Assembly (NCBI GenBank): GCA_033239125.1
Contig: BSWB01000001.1
Span: 8,878,501-8,942,500 of the forward strand
Direction: 5' to 3'
Length of the DNA stretch: 64,000 nucleotides
Source: Fagopyrum homotropicum
Lineage: Eukaryota; Streptophyta; Magnoliopsida; Caryophyllales; Polygonaceae
The notes below the pieces were generated by a model. It saw only the letters and a program-made list of their open reading frames with translations, was not told the DNA's origin and did no database searches. The first letter of the stretch is position 1, and every line of letters begins with the position of its first letter. This document shows positions 23,912 through 35,813 of the stretch, piece by piece. Both the position numbers and the translations under genes were made by a program.

Positions 23912-24030
23912 ACTTTTCTCTCTTATTTGTACCATGAGGGTTTGACCGTCTGCCGATTTTTTCGGCCTTTCGATCTACTAGACGGCGCGCCGCCTAATTG
24001 TTTCGAACCGCTTTCCATTTAAAAAAAAAA
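23912..24030 (+). mobile_element. Very short 5'-truncated retroposon (119 bp) with 19-bp TSD
   Basis: Two identical 19-bp copies (23893-23911 and 24031-24049) flank a 119-bp body that ends in an A tract (24019-24030). The body contains GTCTGCCGATTTTTTCGG, CGGCGCGCCG and TTTCGAACCGCTTTCCATTT. All recur, with small changes, at the 3' end of the larger insertion 24084-24665. Both are thus 3' ends of one poly(A) retroposon family (a LINE 3' UTR or a SINE). Confidence 0.85.
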
Positions 24031-24083
24031 AGAAACGCGGGCCATGAAGGCATCCCCCAGCCGATCAAAACACGCGCGTGCAA

Positions 24084-24665
24084 TCTCGTCTTCTAAGGTT
24101 TGATGCAGTCATTCTTTATTGTAAAGGGTTCAACTTAGACATTTCACAAAAACAATATATTCCTAATGCATACAAAGTACAAAACAATCAACCTCCTATG
24201 ACAATCTTCTCCCTATAAATCACCTTTTCTTTTATCCATCAAGTTCTACACCTTTTTTCACCAAGATACCCGTGTTTTGCAATCTCGTCTTCTGAGGTTT
24301 GATGCAGTCATTTGCTGGCGGTTTCGTGCGTTTATCGAGAAGGAGGCGTGGATTTGTGATCGACTCCTGACGGCTCTGTTGCAGTCCAAATATGAGGTGT
24401 CTACAGTTGTTCCCCAGACTTCCCCTGTGTACTTACTTCAAGATGAACTTCTATGCTCGTTGCCTCTTGCCGGCTGGATCATCCTGCTTTCCCCTTGAAG
24501 ACCTTTTTGCTTTCGGTTTCATTTTGATAATTTTGTGTATTTCTTTTCTCCTTTATTTGTGTCATGACGGTTAGTCCGTCTGCCGATTTTTTCGGACTTT
24601 CGACCCACTAGACGGCGCGCCGTCTATTGGTTTCGAACCGCTTTCCATTTTCAAAAAAAAAAAAA
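24084..24665 (+). mobile_element. Second retroposon of the same family (about 580 bp) with at least a 14-bp TSD
   Basis: acacgcgcgtgcaa precedes the body (24070-24083) and recurs directly after the A tract (24666-24679). The last 100 bp match 23912-24030. Inside, a 34-bp segment beginning gcaatctcgtcttct occurs twice (24080-24113 and 24279-24312, one base different), bracketing about 165 bp with no poly(A). That internal piece contains a TATA-like ccctataaatcacc. The origin of the internal duplication is unclear. No long ORF is seen. Confidence 0.75.
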
Positions 24666-24679
24666 ACACGCGCGTGCAA

Positions 24680-25263
24680 CCCACTTGCAGTTGGACTATT
24701 CTATACTAAATACTACTTTATACGGTGAGTTTGAAGACAATGTGAAGGCACCCCCAGCCGGTATATGGTCCAAAATATCGCGAGAAGATGTCGGCACGTC
24801 GACAGGGTTGAGGAAGAATCTAACGGCGTGCCAAAACATGGAGGCGGAATTTGTTGCGGTAATCATCGGATGGACGCCACGTAATTACATGAAAAGCTAT
24901 CAATTTGCGACACGTAGGAGCGTGTATCAATTATGGTGGGACCGCCCTCATCAAAGCGTTTGCTGGCTCGCAACTCTTCCAGTCTTACAAACCGAGTACA
25001 CTCTACAGCTTTCGTGTGCGGACGGGTCCATGAGCTGTTATGGTGGACTTTTATATCACAATTCTTATTTATTTATAACAAACTTATTAAATTAATAAGG
25101 CTTTTAGTTAAGATATAAATGCGACAATTTGATAACTTTTACCTATTATCTAGAGGTCACCTATCCTACCCATTTGTAGACTTTACTGTTTGTACAAATT
25201 TTAGATGTAATTTATTTCTCAAAAATTTAGAGGTAAATGTATGGATGTTGGTCAAGTAAGGCA
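24680..25263. other. Non-coding stretch
   Basis: A 136-codon + strand frame lies at 24685-25095 but resembles no family I know. It has no start context or neighbours that support it, and it follows directly on a retroposon boundary. I see no RNA gene or element ends here. Confidence 0.35.
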
Positions 25264-25271
25264 CATTATTT

Positions 25272-25791
25272 CGGTACGGTTGACACGTGTCTCGGAATTT
25301 TTTTTTTTTTTAAAAACGAGTAAAAGTAATAGTTCAAAACTTATTATGGAATAGTTTATAACTTATATATTTCATGAATTATAATAGAATAGTTCATAGT
25401 GCAAAATTTATAAAGCAATGAAAGTAATAGTTCAAAACTTATTACGGGATAGTTCATGAATTATAATAGAATAGTTCATGAATTATAATAGAATAGTTAA
25501 AAGTGCAAAATTTATAAAGGATAGTGCATAACTTATAAAATGATTGTTAATGAATTACAATTGAATAGTTCATAACATATAAACGATTAATTTATGAATA
25601 ATTTGATAAAATATATTAAAAAGTAATAGTTCATGGATTATATGAGAATAGTTCAAAGTTTATAGGAGAATAGTGCATAGATTATAACATGGTAGTTCAA
25701 ACAAATTTTCATTCGTTTCTGGAAAAAGAAAAAAAAATCGTTTCAGAATTTTTTTTTTTTCGGGACACGTGTCGCCCGTATGACCGTACCG
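25272..25791. mobile_element. Small TIR element filled with atagttcat(g)aa repeats
   Basis: The ends are inverted: cggtacggt...gacacgtgtctcgg on the left and cgggacacgtgtcgcc...accgtaccg on the right. Flanks cattattt (25264-25271) and cattaatt (25792-25799) could be an 8-bp TSD with one mismatch, as made by hAT elements. The inside consists of more than ten irregular copies of aatagttcat.aattataatag, itself close to self-complementary with the flanking T and A tracts. It is non-coding. Confidence 0.6.
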
Positions 25792-25945
25792 CATTAATTG
25801 AACCGTACCTGAACAAAAGCCGTAAATGTATTATATATTAGGGTTTCTTTTCTAATATAAATAAATATATAATAATTTGATCAAATCAAATCATATTTTA
25901 TCATAAATTTTAAGAGTGTTACATTTAGTATACTATTATTATTTA

Positions 25946-26830
25946 GGCAATTTTGATAACTAGACCTTTTTGAAAAACCATAGTAGTATATATACTTTTT
26001 AATGTTTCAATTAAGTAAATATACCCCAACTTTTTGTATTTATTCTCAAACTCTACACACTCTTCTCTCATGAGGTACATTTACTAAACACAAAACTAGA
26101 AAAAACCTGATAAACCAAATTATTTCTTATTATTTTTAAAAACTAATACATTTTATTCCTCGTCTATAAAGAAAAATAATATTAATGTTAAAATTACTAT
26201 AGATTCTGCAAATAATTAACTTTAATAAAATAATCTAAATTTAATATTAAACCAGAAAATAGTATAGCTATTAGAATATAACTTATAATGAATTAACTAA
26301 TCACTTATATAATATAATTTCAAATCTTAATCTACTCATATTCAAGCATTTTTAAGCTTTAAATCATGATAATCACTGTCAAACTCCTTTTTATCGGTCC
26401 ATAGATGAAAAAAAATCGAACTATAACCATGAGTTGGTGGTTTAAGAAATTAATTAGAAAATATGTTGTAGCAAAAAGAAAAAAAAAATCAAAAATTGAA
26501 GATGGTTTGTAATGTTCGAGAGATTTCAAATGTGCAAGAATTGCAATTTGCTATGGACTCAACGGGGAGAATACAAATGTCGTCCCAACCGGACAAAATT
26601 TTATCAAAACACATATTTTTCATCATATTCTTTGATGTCAAAAAATTATGAAACAATTTAATTTATTAGGCTTTTTTTAGTTTTGTGTTTAGTAAATGTA
26701 CCCCTTGAGAGAAGAGTGTGTAGAGTTTGAGAATAAATATAAAAGGTTGGGGTATATTTACTTAATTGAAACATTAAAAAACCTAGTTACTACTCTAATT
26801 TTTCAAAAAGGCCTAGTTACTAAAATTGAC
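25946..26830. mobile_element. Foldback-like element with about 180-bp inverted ends
   Basis: 25946-26127 and 26653-26830 are inverted copies of one another. The outer ends are ggcaattttgataactag and its counterpart ctagttactaaaattgac. The shared interior includes taaatataccccaact / ttggggtatattta and ctctacacactcttctctc / its complement. The 525-bp middle is AT-rich and non-coding. A third, single copy is at 18473-18653. I found no convincing TSD. Class II foldback or MULE-like is the best guess. Confidence 0.65.
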
Positions 26831-27354
26831 AAAAAATTATTGAAACGGAATGTAAATCTTAACTTTTCGTCCTGTTATATCCACCTCACATATAATCAAA
26901 CTTGTAACTTAAAATTTATATGATTCATCAATAATCTCAGACTTTAATTTTCTACTCCTAATAGTAATATTAGAAATCAAATCATCAACTTTTATCGCCT
27001 TATAAATTTGTAAATGAGGTATTCAACAAGAAAATGTGAGGAATAATCCTACAGTAAATATAATGAAGAAAATTAGATGGAAAAAGAAATTTCCCGATCG
27101 AGGAAATTTAATAGGGATGAGGATGAATTATAATTCTCAACGGAAATTGATAGTGCGTTTGGACATCCATTGATTTATTCCCGCTTTTCGCGATGACTGG
27201 TTTCCTTGGTCTTCCAAACATATAAGTGTCGAGGCCGAATACCACCGTTTCTAAAAAAAATAATTAACTTAATAGTACTAGATAAACCGGTAACTTATGT
27301 TGGTCCCACTATGTGCGAATTCACGTCATTTTATTTTTCAAAAAAAAAAGAATG

Positions 27355-27398
<44 letters not shown>

Positions 27399-27829
27399 CA
27401 AATAATTATAATGTTTTTTAATTACATATTCAAAACGTCAAAGTTAATTAAGCTAATGTTATTATTTATTTACACCGAAAAAAATAGTTTGTACAAACTG
27501 GTAGTTTCTTGAATATACAATCTATACTATTTAGGTAGTGAATCAGTGATAGGTCAAATAATTAAATAAATTTATTTATTTCCAAATAATAAAGATACGA
27601 GTCAAATTTGGAATTTAGGTTTAACTCTAGACAATTTTGGATAGTAAGCGATTCTTACGTGTAATCATCGCATTTTTATTTGTTTTTTTAATTATAAAGT
27701 TAACGTGATGAAGCGAAATGAGACTTAAAGTATGTAAATCTTCCATTTTAACGGGCATCGTTTTAGCTCTGTTCCTGTTGATAGAAGCATTTGCATTTTG
27801 GCAAGTAGAGAAACGCCGAAGAAAATAAA
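26831..27829. other. Intergenic stretch upstream of the O-fucosyltransferase gene
   Basis: No coding sequence is seen. It contains the (ATT)n microsatellite at 27358-27398. The last few hundred bases are likely promoter for the gene at 28393, but I recognise no decisive element. Confidence 0.4.
27358..27398. repeat. (ATT)n microsatellite
   Basis: Uninterrupted ATT/TTA repeat, about 13-14 units. Confidence 0.95.
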
Positions 27830-28392
27830 AAGAGATAGAAGAGGGACTATCAATCTCCGTCTATAACTCCACACGCTTCTCTCTCTCCCTCTCTTGCTCT
27901 CTCTCTCTCAAATCTTTCTGCGTGGGTGAGTGGGGTGACCCACATTGTGAGGACGCCGGCCACCGACACCCACCACCTTCCCCCGCCCAATTCGGACACT
28001 AGAGATCCCCCAATCTCTTCTCAGATCCATCTGATCAATCCATCCCATCATAGATTTTCTATCCCTTAATTTTCTCTATTCATTTATGGGTTTCTGTTTT
28101 CTCTCATCAATTCTTTCTTGGGTGTGGAATTAGGGCTTTTCCGGTAACTAATTTCATTACAGAAGAGGAAAGGAAAGAAAAGAAAAGGTGGGTTGTTGAG
28201 GTATATCAGGCGAATTGCTTCTCTTTTTATTGTTACAAGGTTGGTTGTTGAGTTTTTGTCGGTTTCTTATCTTCGTTTGATCCAATCCCGATTTGGGTTT
28301 TCTATCCAGATCGTATTAACAGTTAAAGCTATTTTGTGGATCTTTGTCTGCATTGTTTCGAATGAGAGGCTTAGAGGTTAGGATATCAGGAT
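27830..28392 (+). promoter_or_regulatory. Probable promoter and 5' UTR of the O-fucosyltransferase gene
   Basis: A tctataactcc TATA-like box (about 27861) is followed by a dense CT tract (27880-27912), typical of plant 5' leaders, then by a GC-richer leader. A possible leader intron could use GAG|GTATAT (28201) and ATATCAG|G (about 28389), ending just before the ATG. This is inference and needs a transcript. Confidence 0.45.
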
Positions 28393-31355
28393 ATGTGTAG
28401 GGTAGATAGGACCACGGAGGAGCCTAGAAACGGCGCTGGTGTTGTGAGGGTGTGGTGGCGGAGGAAAATGGGGTTAAGGGTAATTGTAAGTGAGAAATCC
28501 AAGGCTAATTCGTCGTCGAGATCGAAGATGAAACTGTGGATGGTCAGAGCTACGACTTCGATTTTGCTGTGGACTTGTTTTGTGCAATTGACTACTATAG
28601 GGGAGGTTTGGGGGCCTAGGGTGTTGAAGGGTTGGCCTTCTTGCTTCCACCAAGAATCTGCCATGGATCTTAAGTTGCCTTCTGCTGTTTCGACACCTTC
28701 CCGGGTTCTTCCTCAGAAAAGTGAGTTCTCTTATGTATTTAGCTCTGATCTTGGTTAATTGTAGAATTTTGTTCTTGTAATTGCAGTTTTTAGCTTGGGA
28801 TGGGGAGATTTGCGTTGATTGTGATGTTGCCAATATGTATATTTGATGGAATGATTGGAAGCTAATGCAGTGGATTATAGGGATTTGTTGTCAATGGTTA
28901 TGGCGATTCATTTTGGCTTGATCATTTTTTGTGTTTCAAAATATTGACATGGCTTTGATGGTATCATTATTTTGTTGACATGAAAAGCTGGAAATTGTTT
29001 ATGTTACTTGATGATATTTAAGATGTGTGTCATGTGAAAAGTGCTTTTGAACTTTGCTTGGTTCTTACTCTGTAGCAATATATGCCTTTAAAATCTGTAA
29101 CAATGTTTACTGCATTTATGCACATGATCTTAGCTGCATCCTTATTTTGTTTTTTTTCCAAGGATGCTGGACATGATTGTTCTTCTATCCTTATCAACAT
29201 GTTGCATCATCTTTCTTGTGTTTGATTTTGCACTGTTTTGTGTGGATTTATAGTTTATTTTATCATCATAGATGCTTTGCTCTTCCCTTGCTCCCTCCTT
29301 AAAAACTGTTTTTGTGGGCTTCATCTGAGAATTATTTTGCTTGTCAGGAGTCTATAAGAATAATGGTTACCTCATGGTTTCATGCAATGGAGGACTTAAC
29401 CAAATGAGATCAGCGGTGAGTTGTAAGAAGCTATATTTCATGGCTTAAATCTTATTGTCTAATTGCCACATGTTTTTCTCTCTAGTGGCTAATAAGTTTT
29501 TTCTTCTGATCAGGAAAGACTCAGCCTATGCATTCTTTTCTTTTGCAGATATGTGATATGGTTGCCATTGCTAGACATCTCAATGTCACTCTTGTAGTCC
29601 CCGAGCTTGATAAGACATCATTTTGGGCAGACCCTAGGCATGTCATTGTCATTTTTTCTTGTATGCTATAGAATTTTTGAATATATATGTCTTTTATGGC
29701 TTAGTTGGTATGGTGTTTCTGTCTTTGAATCCGTGCTGATTTTCCCTCTTGTTGTGGCAGTGAATTTCAAGACATTTTTGATGTTGACCATTTTATCACA
29801 TCATTAAGAGATGAGGTGCGAATTCTTAAACAGTTACCGCCTAGACTAAAGAAAAGAGTGGAGCTCGGACGAATATACACCATGGCGCCTATTAGTTGGT
29901 CTGACATATCTTATTATAATAAACAGGTTAGTTTCAGTGAGTTCAGTGGCAATTGTTATCTTTGTCTGATGGTTCAGACTTTTTGACTACCTATTAAGCA
30001 TCACAATTCATATTTTATCTTGACAGATTCTTCCTTTGATACAAAGATTCAAGGTTGTTCACTTGAATAGAACCGATGCCCGGCTTGCTAATAATGGTCA
30101 ACCTAAAGAGCTACAAAAACTTCGCTGTCGGGTGAATTTCAATGGTTTGAAGTTTACTCCTATGATAGAGGATCTTGGCAGAAAGGTTGTGAAACTGCTG
30201 AGGCAAAACGGTCCTTTCCTTGTGCTTCATTTAAGATTTGAAATGGATATGCTGGCGTTCTCTGGCTGCACACAGGGCTGCAATACTGAGGAGGTGGAAG
30301 AACTAACAAGAATGAGGTGTTTTGCATTATCTTATATGGCCAAGAACGGGTGTTGCTCTTTCTGAATAAATATTTATCTCCTTCTAACCTTGATTTTCTG
30401 TACTTCCTTTTGCAGATATGCCTATCCCTGGTGGAAAGAAAAGATCATAAATTCTGATTTGAAGAGAAGGGATGGGCTTTGCCCATTGACACCAGAAGAA
30501 ACTGGTCTCATCCTCAAGGCACTAGATGTTGATCCTAATATACAAATATACATTGCAGCTGGGGAGATATATGGAGGAGACAGAAGAATGGCCACTTTAG
30601 CAGCCAGTTATCCAAAACTGGTGAGTAAAGCACCAGGAGATCTGCACTACAATTTGCATGAAGCTAATCTTTTTTATTTGCCCTAATATGGTGTTACTGA
30701 ATTTGGATGAAAAAGGTGAGAAAGGAAACACTTCTGGACCCCTCGGATCTGAGGTTCTTTCAGAATCATTCATCTCAGATGGCTGCATTGGACTATCTTG
30801 TTTCACTCGAGAGTGACATCTTTGTTCCTACATATGATGGAAATATGGCTAAAGTGGTTGAGGGCCATCGAAGGTACATATTATACTTTTAGGAGCACTC
30901 CTTGCCCTACATCATCGAAGGCCTTTTTTGGATGCATAATTCAAGTTTATACCACATGTTTTATGGCCTATAATACATTTCAGTGGAAGTGTTGTTTTGA
31001 TGCATGACCTCCAAACAAATCATCTAAAATAAGACGAATTGTTCACAATGCATTTATACTTTTGAGATGATCTAAATATATATTTTTATTTTTTTTTGTG
31101 TAATTCAGATACCTTGGCTATAAGAAGACTATCTTATTAGATAGGCGGCTGTTGGTAGATTTGATAGACAAATACACTTCCGGGTTCTTGAATTGGGATG
31201 AGTTCTCAAACGCCGTGAAGGAATCTCATGCACAGCGCATGGGGAACCCGTCTAAGAGGTTGGTGATTCCCGACAGGCCTAAAGAAGAGGATTATTTCTA
31301 CTCCAATCCAGAAGAGTGCCTTGAATCAGACGATGAACCATTGAACAGTATATGA
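28393..31355 (+). CDS. O-fucosyltransferase family protein (8 exons, 516 aa)
   Basis: Exons by splice signals and reading phase: 28393-28720, 29348-29415, 29549-29637, 29761-29926, 30027-30316, 30416-30620, 30716-30873, 31109-31355 (1,551 nt including the TGA). Features: a basic N-terminus and a single hydrophobic segment at about residues 52-70 (VRATTSILLWTCFVQLTTIG), fitting a type II Golgi membrane protein; NGGLNQMR at 123-130; and the family's HLRFEMDMLAFSGC at 285-298, typical of the plant GDP-fucose O-fucosyltransferase-like family (PF10250). Members transfer sugars to proteins or wall polymers; the acceptor here is unknown. Length fits the family. The donor of intron 3 is GC (AG|GCATGT); the other introns are GT-AG. 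No damage is seen, so this is the one likely functional host gene. The ATG at 28393 is chosen because it gives the longest N-terminus ahead of the membrane anchor; the ATG at 28468 is an alternative. Confidence 0.93.
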
Positions 31356-34310
31356 TATCTCTATGAGCAGATCCACACGCGGCTTTTGCCTTGAAATATT
31401 CAATTTATATATCCTCTTGAGATTTCATTCCACTGCACCAGTTGAACATCCTTGCACACAGGAGAGGAAGAAAAGAGACAATGCATGATTGTGATGAAGA
31501 AGATGATCATAAATTGGCAGTGACCCTTAGTGTGTTTTCGGGTAATTTCAGGTGTCAAAGGGCAGTAAGTATAGTGTTGTTTTTTTGGGTTCCTCCTTCC
31601 TCTTCTGAACTTCTTACGTGCCTTGTGAGGATCCATCTAATGAAGAAGAAACAGATTAAGTGGGATAAAAAGAATGAAAAAAAGTTCATCTAGTTTATGT
31701 TGTGCAGGAGCTTGAGAATTGATAAAAGTGTTGAAATTGATTGGTTTCAGCCTCCAAGTTTGATATGGTCAACTGGGTTTTTGGGGAACACATAAGAATC
31801 GACTTGGTGGTGTTAGTAAAGGGGATTATTAGCTGCATTTAAGATAGCCTGCTGTCAGTATATTAACTTTTTGTTATTTCACGTTGCTATAATATATCAT
31901 TGTTTCCTTCTTTACCTTATGGAGTAATTTACTCAATTTTTAATTACTATTTTTGGGTTTTACAGGCCATATAGCTTTGTGAAATTCCATGTTAACCTAA
32001 TTTTAATGACTTGTCTAAAATAATTTTTTAAGAAAATAATGTTTTAGAAATTGTATTTGAGTGAATTCTAAGGTATGAGCACAAGATTTGATGATAAATT
32101 GGATTTAATTATATTTTATATCCACTATCGTACCATGAAAATCTACAAATAGCATATTCGGAACTTGAGATCACATTCTATTTTGGTGTGTTTTAGAACA
32201 TAGGGAAAGAATATGAGAAGCATGTGAGAATAGTTGTGTGAAAATAGAAAAGAAATCAGATGTCTAGAAAAGAAAAATATATGAAAGGTAGTCATAGTTC
32301 CATACACATTTTTCAATTAATAACGAAAAAATATGCATAAAAGCTTAATGAGACTGCTATTGTAGGAAAATAGGTCAAAACTAAGACTTGATAGTGCTCC
32401 ATAGGGGCGTGCATTTGGTCCTAATCAGACCGCTGGATCGGAATTTTTAAAACCTTGACCGGGACTGAACCGATTCAGATTCGGACCGGAATAAAAATAT
32501 AAAAGTATATAATTTTGTGAAAACTAAAGTGTATACCTATATTAGTAAAACTTTAATAAAAAAAATTCGATCGGATCCACCGATATTTCGTATGGTCCTG
32601 GACCGGAATCCGTGTTGGGATGTAGGGAAAAGTTCCCACATCGATAACACGCACTCTAGTGAACCTATGTGGTTCACCGGATGGGTGCCCTCCGCGTCAT
32701 TTGGTCCCGGAACGGATATAAGAAAAAGTAACAATCCGCAATCCCAAAAATTGTGGATTGTAGGCCGGGTTTTCGGTGCGGGTTAAGATTGCATAATGTC
32801 CCATATGTAATTATAAATCGTACTGAACCAAATATGGAATTCTGTTTCTTATCTCTTTTGCATTATATACCCAACAATTATCAAAATTATTTTTTAATAT
32901 TATTAGATGAATGTGAAGGTAGGTTTAATAATTGAATACGAAAAGGAGACAAGGCCATTAGTGTGAGATTTAGTATGGGGATAAGAGAGAGCTTATAGCT
33001 TGATCCAATGAGGTCACCAACGGTGATTTGACAATTAGTATTTGGATGTATTTGCTTAAGAGCTTGCATAACCTCATCCGCCAAGATGTCACCAACTACT
33101 TCATTTGCTTCGGTTAATAATGATTGCAATATCATCACAAGGCAACCTAGCATAAACCTAATTACATGCTCAAAACACAAGATGCTTGGATCTCGACTTC
33201 GGAGTTTCTAAAGGTTCGGCTCTAAGCGCATTCTTTTCAACTCGATCTTCCAAGTGTCTCTGGCCTAAGAAGAGAGAGCTTTTATGAAAGAGTGTCTTCG
33301 ATTCATGTCTACTAATAATTTAGTAGGCTTCGCGAAAAAGTCAAAATGACTTGAAGTAAACGCCGATAACATCTAGATTTGACTAGTTTAAGGCTAGTTG
33401 CATACATTTGCCGTCGAGACATTCTTTTTTTAATTATCTTACTATTTTTGGACTCCCATTGTGTTTGCGTTTTCTGGTGTCAGGTGATAATTTAAGACAC
33501 TGCAACTCATACCATTAAAAATATCATTAAAAATTTATAAACAAAAGTACCATACCCACCAAAATTTCCCATTTATAGAAGCATAGTTTACTAGTTATAT
33601 ATTTTCTATGCAATAAAATTTACGAAAAGTAATGCAATATGCTTGGTTTAAACTAAAGTGTTAACATATTAATTACTAAAAACTATAATAAAATATATTC
33701 ATCTCACCAAAACTGGTTATTTTTTCACGGATTCGTATGTACATATGTATTTGATATTTAATATTTATAAACAAAAGTACTAAGGACAGCTCACAATTTG
33801 ATACATTATAATTATTTGTAACATTTGTATTTGTATATTTCAACTTTATGTGTTCCGAAAGAAACGTCTCCGTAACACAACACTCTATACGTAACAATAT
33901 ATTTCACGTCACAATGTCACATATATGTATATTTCAACTTTATATTATTTGTAACATTTGTAGTACTAGGTTTAAAATTAGGGTCAACCCCACTTTGAAC
34001 CCGAAGCATTTTTTAAATGATTAATAGCTTTTCTTAATTTAAAAAAAAATAATGGAATGCAGGTGGTTCGTTTTACAAAGCTCCTTGAATGATGGATATC
34101 CCCCTCGGATCATTCAAAACTCGAATATATATAATTACACCTTTTCTGTCAATTGCATGTTGGATCTTATGTATATAAATCTTTTTTTTATTACGTATTT
34201 AGTGACAACTAGTATAATACCCGCACCTTGTGCGGGTTTTGAAAAAAATGAGAAAGAATATTGTGAAATAGGTTTTTTTTAATGTGCTTTTGTTTTGTAT
34301 ACTTCTCTAA
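31356..34310. other. 3' UTR region then AT-rich intergenic DNA
   Basis: 31356 to about 31930 probably holds the 3' UTR of the gene above. From 32400, aggggcgtgcatttggtcc and further ggtcctggaccgg / ttcggaccgg blocks (to about 32720) look like a decayed small element with palindromic ends. Inside it, tgttgggatgtaggg...ttcccacatcg (32614-32642) recalls a TRIM-like terminus, but I cannot bound it. No gene is supported on either strand. Confidence 0.4.
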
Positions 34311-34314
34311 TCTA

Positions 34315-34548
34315 ATCTGCGTCCACAGCGCGCCACGTCTTCGACCCGTGCTCTGTTTTAGTAAGTATAATAGATTTGGTTTATATAAAATTATTATTTT
34401 AATAATAAAATATTTTATGGTTTAAAAAATAGTGTAAAAAATAAAGATTTATTGGCTTTAATTGTGGGAGCTCAATTTCAAAAATCCTGCGTCCATTGCA
34501 CGCCACGTCATCAACCCGTGCTCTGTTTTAGTAAGTATAATAGATTAG
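34315..34548. repeat. Direct repeat, about 60 bp, two copies
   Basis: 34315-34375 and 34487-34548 share ctgcgtcca...gc.cgccacgtc and acccgtgctctgttttagta, then agtataatagatt. The first is preceded at 34208-34240 by actagtataatacccgcacc with a tgcgggt hairpin. This may be an end of a Helitron-like or other non-coding element. Confidence 0.6.
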
Positions 34549-34884
34549 GATATTCATAGTTATTCGGTTTGCTGAATAATTTACTTGCACCGGAGCCCAA
34601 TTAGCATATTGGGCCTGGCCCAATTATAATATTGGGCCTGACCCAATGTTATATGGTTTAGGCTAAACAGAAAATAGAACTTGGCCCATTGAGATCATAG
34701 CAAGTTAGCAACTCCGCTCATCCTTCCTTATGCCTAGACCACATCGTTTAGGTGTTCCACGTCGTGAAATAAAGTGGGATTTTCTCGGAGGGGGATTTAT
34801 TTTCGATAAATATATCTATGAAAATAAAATAGCGATAAAAACAAAGTTAATATGTCATATACAAAAACAAACATTACACTTAAA

Positions 34885-35095
34885 AGGACCGCGCCTATAA
34901 ATTTTTTTTTTTTAAAAAAATAGCTGCCCTATAAGCGCATCAATAACCGCGCCTCTTTAGTTTTTTTTTTCTTTCAAAAACGTTACACTGTAGCCGCGGT
35001 CTAGGACCGCACCTCTATTTGTGTTTTTATTATCTTTGTCCTCGACAACGCGTTTTACAAATAATAGTGCGGTCTAAGACCGCACTTCTACTTTA
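34885..35095. repeat. Scattered GGACCGC(G/A)CCT motifs, CACTA-like subterminal repeats
   Basis: ggaccgcgcctata (about 34887), accgcgcctcttt (about 34950), gcggtctaggaccgcacctc (34996-35015) and gtgcggtctaagaccgcac (35069-35087) are related short repeats in both orientations. Some form inverted pairs. CACTA-type transposons have such subterminal arrays, but no CACTA terminus with a 3-bp TSD is seen. Confidence 0.4.
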
Positions 35096-35635
35096 AACAA
35101 TAAATCTCGTGCATTTTGGTGAATTATTTCACTCCGAGCCTAAAACGGAAAATTCGTTTGAAGTTTCGTTTACTTCGACGAAAGATCCAAAACAACATTT
35201 AAATATCACACAAGAATATTTATATTTAAAAAATTAATAAATCGTAGAAAATTTTTTTATAAACGAGAAGCCACAACCCATTTTAAAACGATTTTTTTCA
35301 AAAAAAAAAAAGCCATCAACCTAACATGGCTGTAACTTAATTATAACATAATCATAATGCTTCGTATAAACTATAGACTTGTACAAAAGCGGGCTCGACC
35401 CAGGTCATATCTAAAAACTCAACCCTAATTTGCGGGTTGGGCCAACCCAGTCTGCGGGGCAAAATGTTTACCCATACCCGTTCCAACAAAATAGGGGTCG
35501 GGTCGGGCCAGACCCGAACGGGCAAAACTTGTTGTCTATACCCATGTTTTTTTTACAAACGGACTGGACGGGCCGGCCCGGATTTGTACAGGTCTAGTAA
35601 AAACATATTAATATAGCACTCTATAAAACATATTA

Positions 35636-35813
35636 TGGCTCGTTTGGACGCGCTAGGAATCATTCCCGTTAACGGAATGATTCCGAATTAATCAAAAATT
35701 ACGTTTGGTTAGAGTTTTTTAAGACATTAAAGTAATATCATCATTTTTATTTCTTTTCCTTACCCTTATCAATTCCATTGCGTTTTCATTCTACCCTCAA
35801 CTCAAACGGGTAC
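35636..35813. mobile_element. Second copy of the Tourist-like MITE
   Basis: It starts ggctcgtttggacgcg after TTA (35633-35635) and ends caaacgggtacc. The body matches 21276-21443 (aatcattcccgttaacggaatgattcc, shortened here as aatgattccgaatt; attacgtttggtta; ttcattctacc). The right-hand TTA is not conserved. Confidence 0.7.

Noticed and set aside
24685..25095. 136-codon + strand frame
   Set aside because: No known domain, no conserved-looking composition, and it begins right after a retroposon. Likely chance.
27297..27512. Frame with a long tyrosine run
   Set aside because: It is produced by the (ATT)n microsatellite.
28474..28833. 119-codon - strand frame opposite the first exon of the O-fucosyltransferase gene
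   Set aside because: The + strand has the family motifs and splice sites. The - strand frame is a shadow.
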